From JAQTTT01 sp964565435 (GTDB taxonomy: Archaea; Nanobdellota; Nanobdellia; Tiddalikarchaeales; Tiddalikarchaeaceae): a stretch of DNA of 7,992 bases. The DNA lies in assembly GCA_964565435.1 (NCBI GenBank), contig CAZMEY010000035.1:1-7992 (forward strand). Reading direction: 5' to 3'. Positions within the stretch are counted from its first letter, which is position 1. Each line of letters starts with the position of its first letter. The notes under the pieces were generated by a model, which saw only the letters and a program-made list of their open reading frames with translations, ran no database searches and had not been told where the DNA came from. The position numbers and the translations under genes were made by a program. Below are positions 6,165 through 7,992 of this stretch, piece after piece.

Positions 6165-6643
6165 TTAATGATTTCCTCATAAGCATAATCCAAATCAAAA
6201 TCATTGATTGTTTTTACAAGAGTTTTTGGTATTTTTCCCAATTTTTTAATAATATCTTGTATGTCATAAAAATCCTTTTCATCATCCCTATTTTCATAAG
6301 CTGCAAGTTTTGCTAAAAAAAGCCCTTTAATTGTCAATTTATTAAAATCATAATTTGAAATTTTTTTCACAAAACCATTTTCCAAAATATATTCAGTCAA
6401 GCTCTTTTTATCCGAATTATAATAATCATCAGTTGACAATGAGGTCAAGGCATCTATCTCTCTGCCATTGGCAAAGAATCTGCCTTCAAGAGTGGCATAA
6501 ATATTTATTGCATCTTTTCCGTAAAAAAATAAATCAACATCAGATTTTCTGCCCAAAAGCACTCCTCCTACAAAACAAATTTGGCTATGCCACTTCTTTG
6601 GAAGCATCTTAGACAATTCAGAGCAATAATTAAGCAAACCCAT
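6155..6643 (-). CDS. Nucleotidyltransferase-fold protein, AbiEii/DUF6036-like
   Basis: This is a 162-residue soluble protein with the pol-beta-type nucleotidyltransferase pattern: FVGG (24-27), a basic GRKS, then DVDLFF with metal-binding D35 and D37, and a third acidic position at REID (D64). The C-terminal half has LAKLAAYENRDDEKDFYDIQDIIKK (about 110-134), like the K...R..KD..D block of AbiEii-type and DUF6036 nucleotidyltransferases. Relatives include type IV toxins and several uncharacterised NMP transferases. No antitoxin-like partner is adjacent: upstream is a half-MFS gene and downstream a metabolic enzyme, so a toxin role is not supported by context. The catalytic acids look intact, so it is probably an active enzyme of unknown substrate. 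ATG 6643 has a TATA-like box about 28 bases upstream. Confidence 0.72.
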   Translation of the reverse strand: MGLLNYCSELSKMLPKKWHSQICFVGGVLLGRKSDVDLFFYGKDAINIYATLEGRFFANGREIDALTSLSTDDYYNSDKKSLTEYILENGFVKKISNYDFNKLTIKGLFLAKLAAYENRDDEKDFYDIQDIIKKLGKIPKTLVKTINDFDLDYAYEEIINFI

Positions 6644-6666
6644 AATTTTTTTTTAAGAGATATTTC

Positions 6667-6676
6667 TTTTTAAAAA
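6667..6676 (-). promoter_or_regulatory. TATA-like box of the nucleotidyltransferase-fold gene
   Basis: On the minus strand this reads TTTTTAAAAA, centred about 28 bases before the ATG at 6643. It sits in the 41-base gap after half-MFS gene B. Read-through from that gene is also possible. Confidence 0.4.
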
Positions 6677-6684
6677 TGTTATTT

Positions 6685-7275
6685 TTATAGCGCCTTTCTT
6701 GGCAAAAAATAAACAAATACTGCGCTGAATAGGCACAATAATGCCATTATTACAAACGCTGGCTGAAAACCAAACAAGCTTACTAAATAAGCCCCAAGCG
6801 CTGCCCCAACAACTCGTGTAAAGTAATCCATTATCTGCCAAAAACTCCACTCCTTTCCGGCATTGCCTTTGCTTAAATGCTTGGAATAAATGGCATTAAA
6901 CGCTGGGCCATAAATTGCCTCCCCAAAACCCATTATTGCCTGGACAATAAACAAGAACCATATATCTTTGACAAAGATGAATAGGAAAAATGAAAATCCC
7001 ATGATTATATACCCCAAAGCCATTATCAGCTCATTCTCTTTCACTTTATCCGAATAAATGCCGGAAATAAGCGTAGTTAAAGCAGCAGCCAATGCGTAAA
7101 TGCTTACAGCTATTCCCGCATCAAGAATATCCCCTCCAACATCAACAACAAACAAGGCATAAATAGGCCCAAGCATGAAGCTGGCCAATGAAACCAATGA
7201 ATTAGTGAACAATAATATCTTAATAGCCGGATTGACATCCTTCAAATAATCAAATAAATTATGCTTGCCATCCAT
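6685..7275 (-). CDS. Half-size (six-helix) MFS-type membrane protein, paralog B
   Basis: This is a 196-residue protein and the second half-MFS copy, colinear with paralog A from NPAIKILLFTN (residue 15) to the shared end PRKAL, without internal gaps. Six helices and the motif A-like SGIYSDKVKEN (about 71-81) are kept. The differences from copy A cluster in helix 1 and helices 3-6, while FMLGPIYALFVV (33-44), PAFNAIYSKHLSKGN and GKEWS are almost unchanged. The N-terminal 14 residues have diverged (MDGKHNLFDYL versus MRFSTNDIVLN). Both copies are on the same strand about 2.2 kb apart with unrelated genes between, which suggests an old duplication, or an old tandem pair split by later insertions. 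There is no second MFS half downstream; the next gene is a nucleotidyltransferase-fold protein. A transport role is inferred from the family and the substrate is unknown. Pairing with copy A as a heterodimer is a testable possibility. Confidence 0.85.
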   Translation of the reverse strand: MDGKHNLFDYLKDVNPAIKILLFTNSLVSLASFMLGPIYALFVVDVGGDILDAGIAVSIYALAAALTTLISGIYSDKVKENELIMALGYIIMGFSFFLFIFVKDIWFLFIVQAIMGFGEAIYGPAFNAIYSKHLSKGNAGKEWSFWQIMDYFTRVVGAALGAYLVSLFGFQPAFVIMALLCLFSAVFVYFLPRKAL

Positions 7276-7297
7276 TAAATATTTAATTCCTCATTTG

Positions 7298-7308
7298 TTT
7301 AAAATCAT
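7298..7308 (-). promoter_or_regulatory. Weak TATA-like box of half-MFS gene B
   Basis: On the minus strand this reads ATGATTTTAAA, with TTTTAAA centred about 26-28 bases before the ATG at 7275. It is weaker than the box of copy A and lacks a clear A-rich BRE, so the two copies may be expressed at different levels. Confidence 0.3.
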
Positions 7309-7312
7309 TTCC

Positions 7313-7330
7313 AAAAAAGCTTTTAAAAAG
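7313..7330 (+). promoter_or_regulatory. BRE/TATA-like promoter of the gene at 7351
   Basis: AAAAAAGCTTTTAAAAAG is a strong BRE/TATA-like element, with TTTTAAAA centred about 26 bases before the ATG at 7351. It resembles the element before the primase gene (AAAAAAGCTTTAATG). Confidence 0.55.
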
Positions 7331-7350
7331 AAATTTGTCAATTAATAATT

Positions 7351-7866
7351 ATGAAATCAGAAATTAATGTGCTAGTGCATCCTTTTACTTATTATCAAAA
7401 ATTTAATGAAGATTTAATAAAAAAGTTTGATAATTATATTAATTCAAAAGACACCCTAATCTTTTATTCAAAACTTAAAGATTTTAATGAGCCTTTTTTA
7501 AAATTAATTTCTTATTCAAGAGAAGAATTATTTGAAAAAGAAGCTGAGCAAAATAATATTTACATGATTCCTACATATCCTCACATGGGTCATCCGACAC
7601 TTTTAGGAGAAATAAAGCTTGAAAAATTGCTTAAAAAGTTTAAGCCTAAATTAATAAATTTTGCAGGCCAAACAATCAATTATTCGAAAGTCGGGCAATG
7701 TGTTGAAGGAATAATGTATTCTATTGATAAAATAATTCCAAAAAAAATTGAATTCGTTTTGCATAATGAATTATTAAGCACAATAGACGGATTCGGCAAT
7801 TATATTAACAATCCAATTGATATTAGTTCAATTTATAATATAAACAAGAAAATAATACTGAAATAA
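7351..7866 (+). CDS. Uncharacterised 171-residue cytoplasmic protein
   Basis: I do not recognise this protein. It is soluble, with no signal peptide or membrane helix, and its predicted alternation of strands (INVLVHP, DTLIFYS, NIYMIPT, PKLINFAGQ, KIEFVLH) and helices suggests an alpha/beta, Rossmann-like fold. Notable positions are H10, PTYPHMGHP (74-82, with H78 and H81), FAGQTINYSKVGQCVEG (104-120, with C117) and LHNELLSTIDGFG (137-149). The histidines and C117 could form a metal or catalytic site (speculative). The GQCVEG segment faintly recalls the nucleophile region of isochorismatase-like hydrolases, but the usual N-terminal catalytic Asp is not evident. Codons are even more A/T-ending and Lys/Ile/Asn-rich than in the neighbours. 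Its promoter is strong. It converges on the partial gene at the right edge with a two-base gap. Confidence 0.7.
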   Translation: MKSEINVLVHPFTYYQKFNEDLIKKFDNYINSKDTLIFYSKLKDFNEPFLKLISYSREELFEKEAEQNNIYMIPTYPHMGHPTLLGEIKLEKLLKKFKPKLINFAGQTINYSKVGQCVEGIMYSIDKIIPKKIEFVLHNELLSTIDGFGNYINNPIDISSIYNINKKIILK

Positions 7867-7868
7867 AT

Positions 7869-7992
7869 CTAATCTTTTTTCAAAGGATTTCTAAGCATTA
7901 TTACATATTTTTTATCTTCAATGCTTTCTGGCAAGAAAATATTGGCAGCTTCCTTTATACTTTCAGGAGTAATATTTTTTATAATATTCACA
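7869..7992 (-). CDS. C-terminal 40 residues of an unidentified protein, cut by window edge
   Basis: One minus-strand frame is open from the right edge to a TAG at 7869-7871. It encodes VNIIKNITPES, then IKEAANIFLPESIEDKKYV in two turns, ending MLRNPLKKD. The convergent position two bases from the neighbouring stop, the lack of stops, and a composition like that of the other genes support real coding sequence. A GTG lies at the extreme edge, but a 40-residue protein starting exactly there is less likely than truncation. The fragment is too short to assign a family. Confidence 0.5.
   Translation of the reverse strand, partial: VNIIKNITPESIKEAANIFLPESIEDKKYVIMLRNPLKKD

Noticed and set aside
6355..6850. 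Open frames overlapping the nucleotidyltransferase-fold gene and half-MFS gene B
   Set aside because: Both overlap genes supported by motifs or by a paralog, and neither has a promoter-like box or domain of its own.
6155..7275. A toxin-antitoxin or defence island
   Set aside because: Only the nucleotidyltransferase fold hints at it; there is no antitoxin, nuclease, repeat array or recombinase nearby.
1..7992. tRNA, rRNA, CRISPR array or insertion sequence
   Set aside because: Almost every base lies in a protein-coding gene or a short promoter gap; I saw no clover-leaf-like segment, regularly spaced repeats or transposase motifs.

Overview
The window looks like a gene-dense, AT-rich chromosomal segment from an archaeon, most plausibly a DPANN lineage (Woesearchaeota, Pacearchaeota or Nanoarchaeota-like; inference). 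The reasons are a HerA-type ATPase, an archaeo-eukaryotic primase in which PriS and the iron-sulfur domain of PriL are one chain, a bifunctional phosphoglucose/phosphomannose isomerase, small archaeal winged-helix proteins, and BRE/TATA-like boxes centred about 26-30 bases upstream of most start codons. That spacing suits mostly leaderless mRNAs. No rRNA, tRNA, CRISPR, insertion sequence or origin was seen, and no gene-free stretch reaches 300 bases.

Layout. Bases 3-1424 (+) hold the C-terminal part of a HerA-like ATPase cut by the window edge, followed by the fused primase at 1464-2759 (+). A two-helix membrane protein (2760-3107, -) meets the primase end with no gap and is divergent, across 35 bases, from a winged-helix protein (3143-3577, +). 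A MarR-like regulator (3580-3870, -) lies downstream of a 197-residue, six-helix half-size MFS protein (3936-4529, -). That gene is divergent from a nucleoside 2-deoxyribosyltransferase-like enzyme (4611-5075, +), whose stop codon overlaps that of the PGI/PMI gene (5072-6130, -). Next come a solo nucleotidyltransferase-fold protein (6155-6643, -), a second half-size MFS protein (6685-7275, -) about 68% identical to the first, an unrecognised gene (7351-7866, +), and the 3' end of another gene running off the right edge (7869-7992, -).

How the genes fit together. The left end serves DNA replication and repair (HerA-like ATPase, primase). The middle and right mix small regulators, transport, nucleotide salvage or cleanup, and sugar-phosphate metabolism. 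Gene orientation changes often, so most genes appear to be transcribed singly from their own short promoters rather than as one operon.

Most notable are the two paralogous half-MFS genes, which end at the same residue motif and have no second half nearby, the fused minimal primase, and the long C-terminal extension on the HerA-like ATPase. None of these clearly forms a new multi-gene system; they are best read as unusual single proteins in a streamlined genome.
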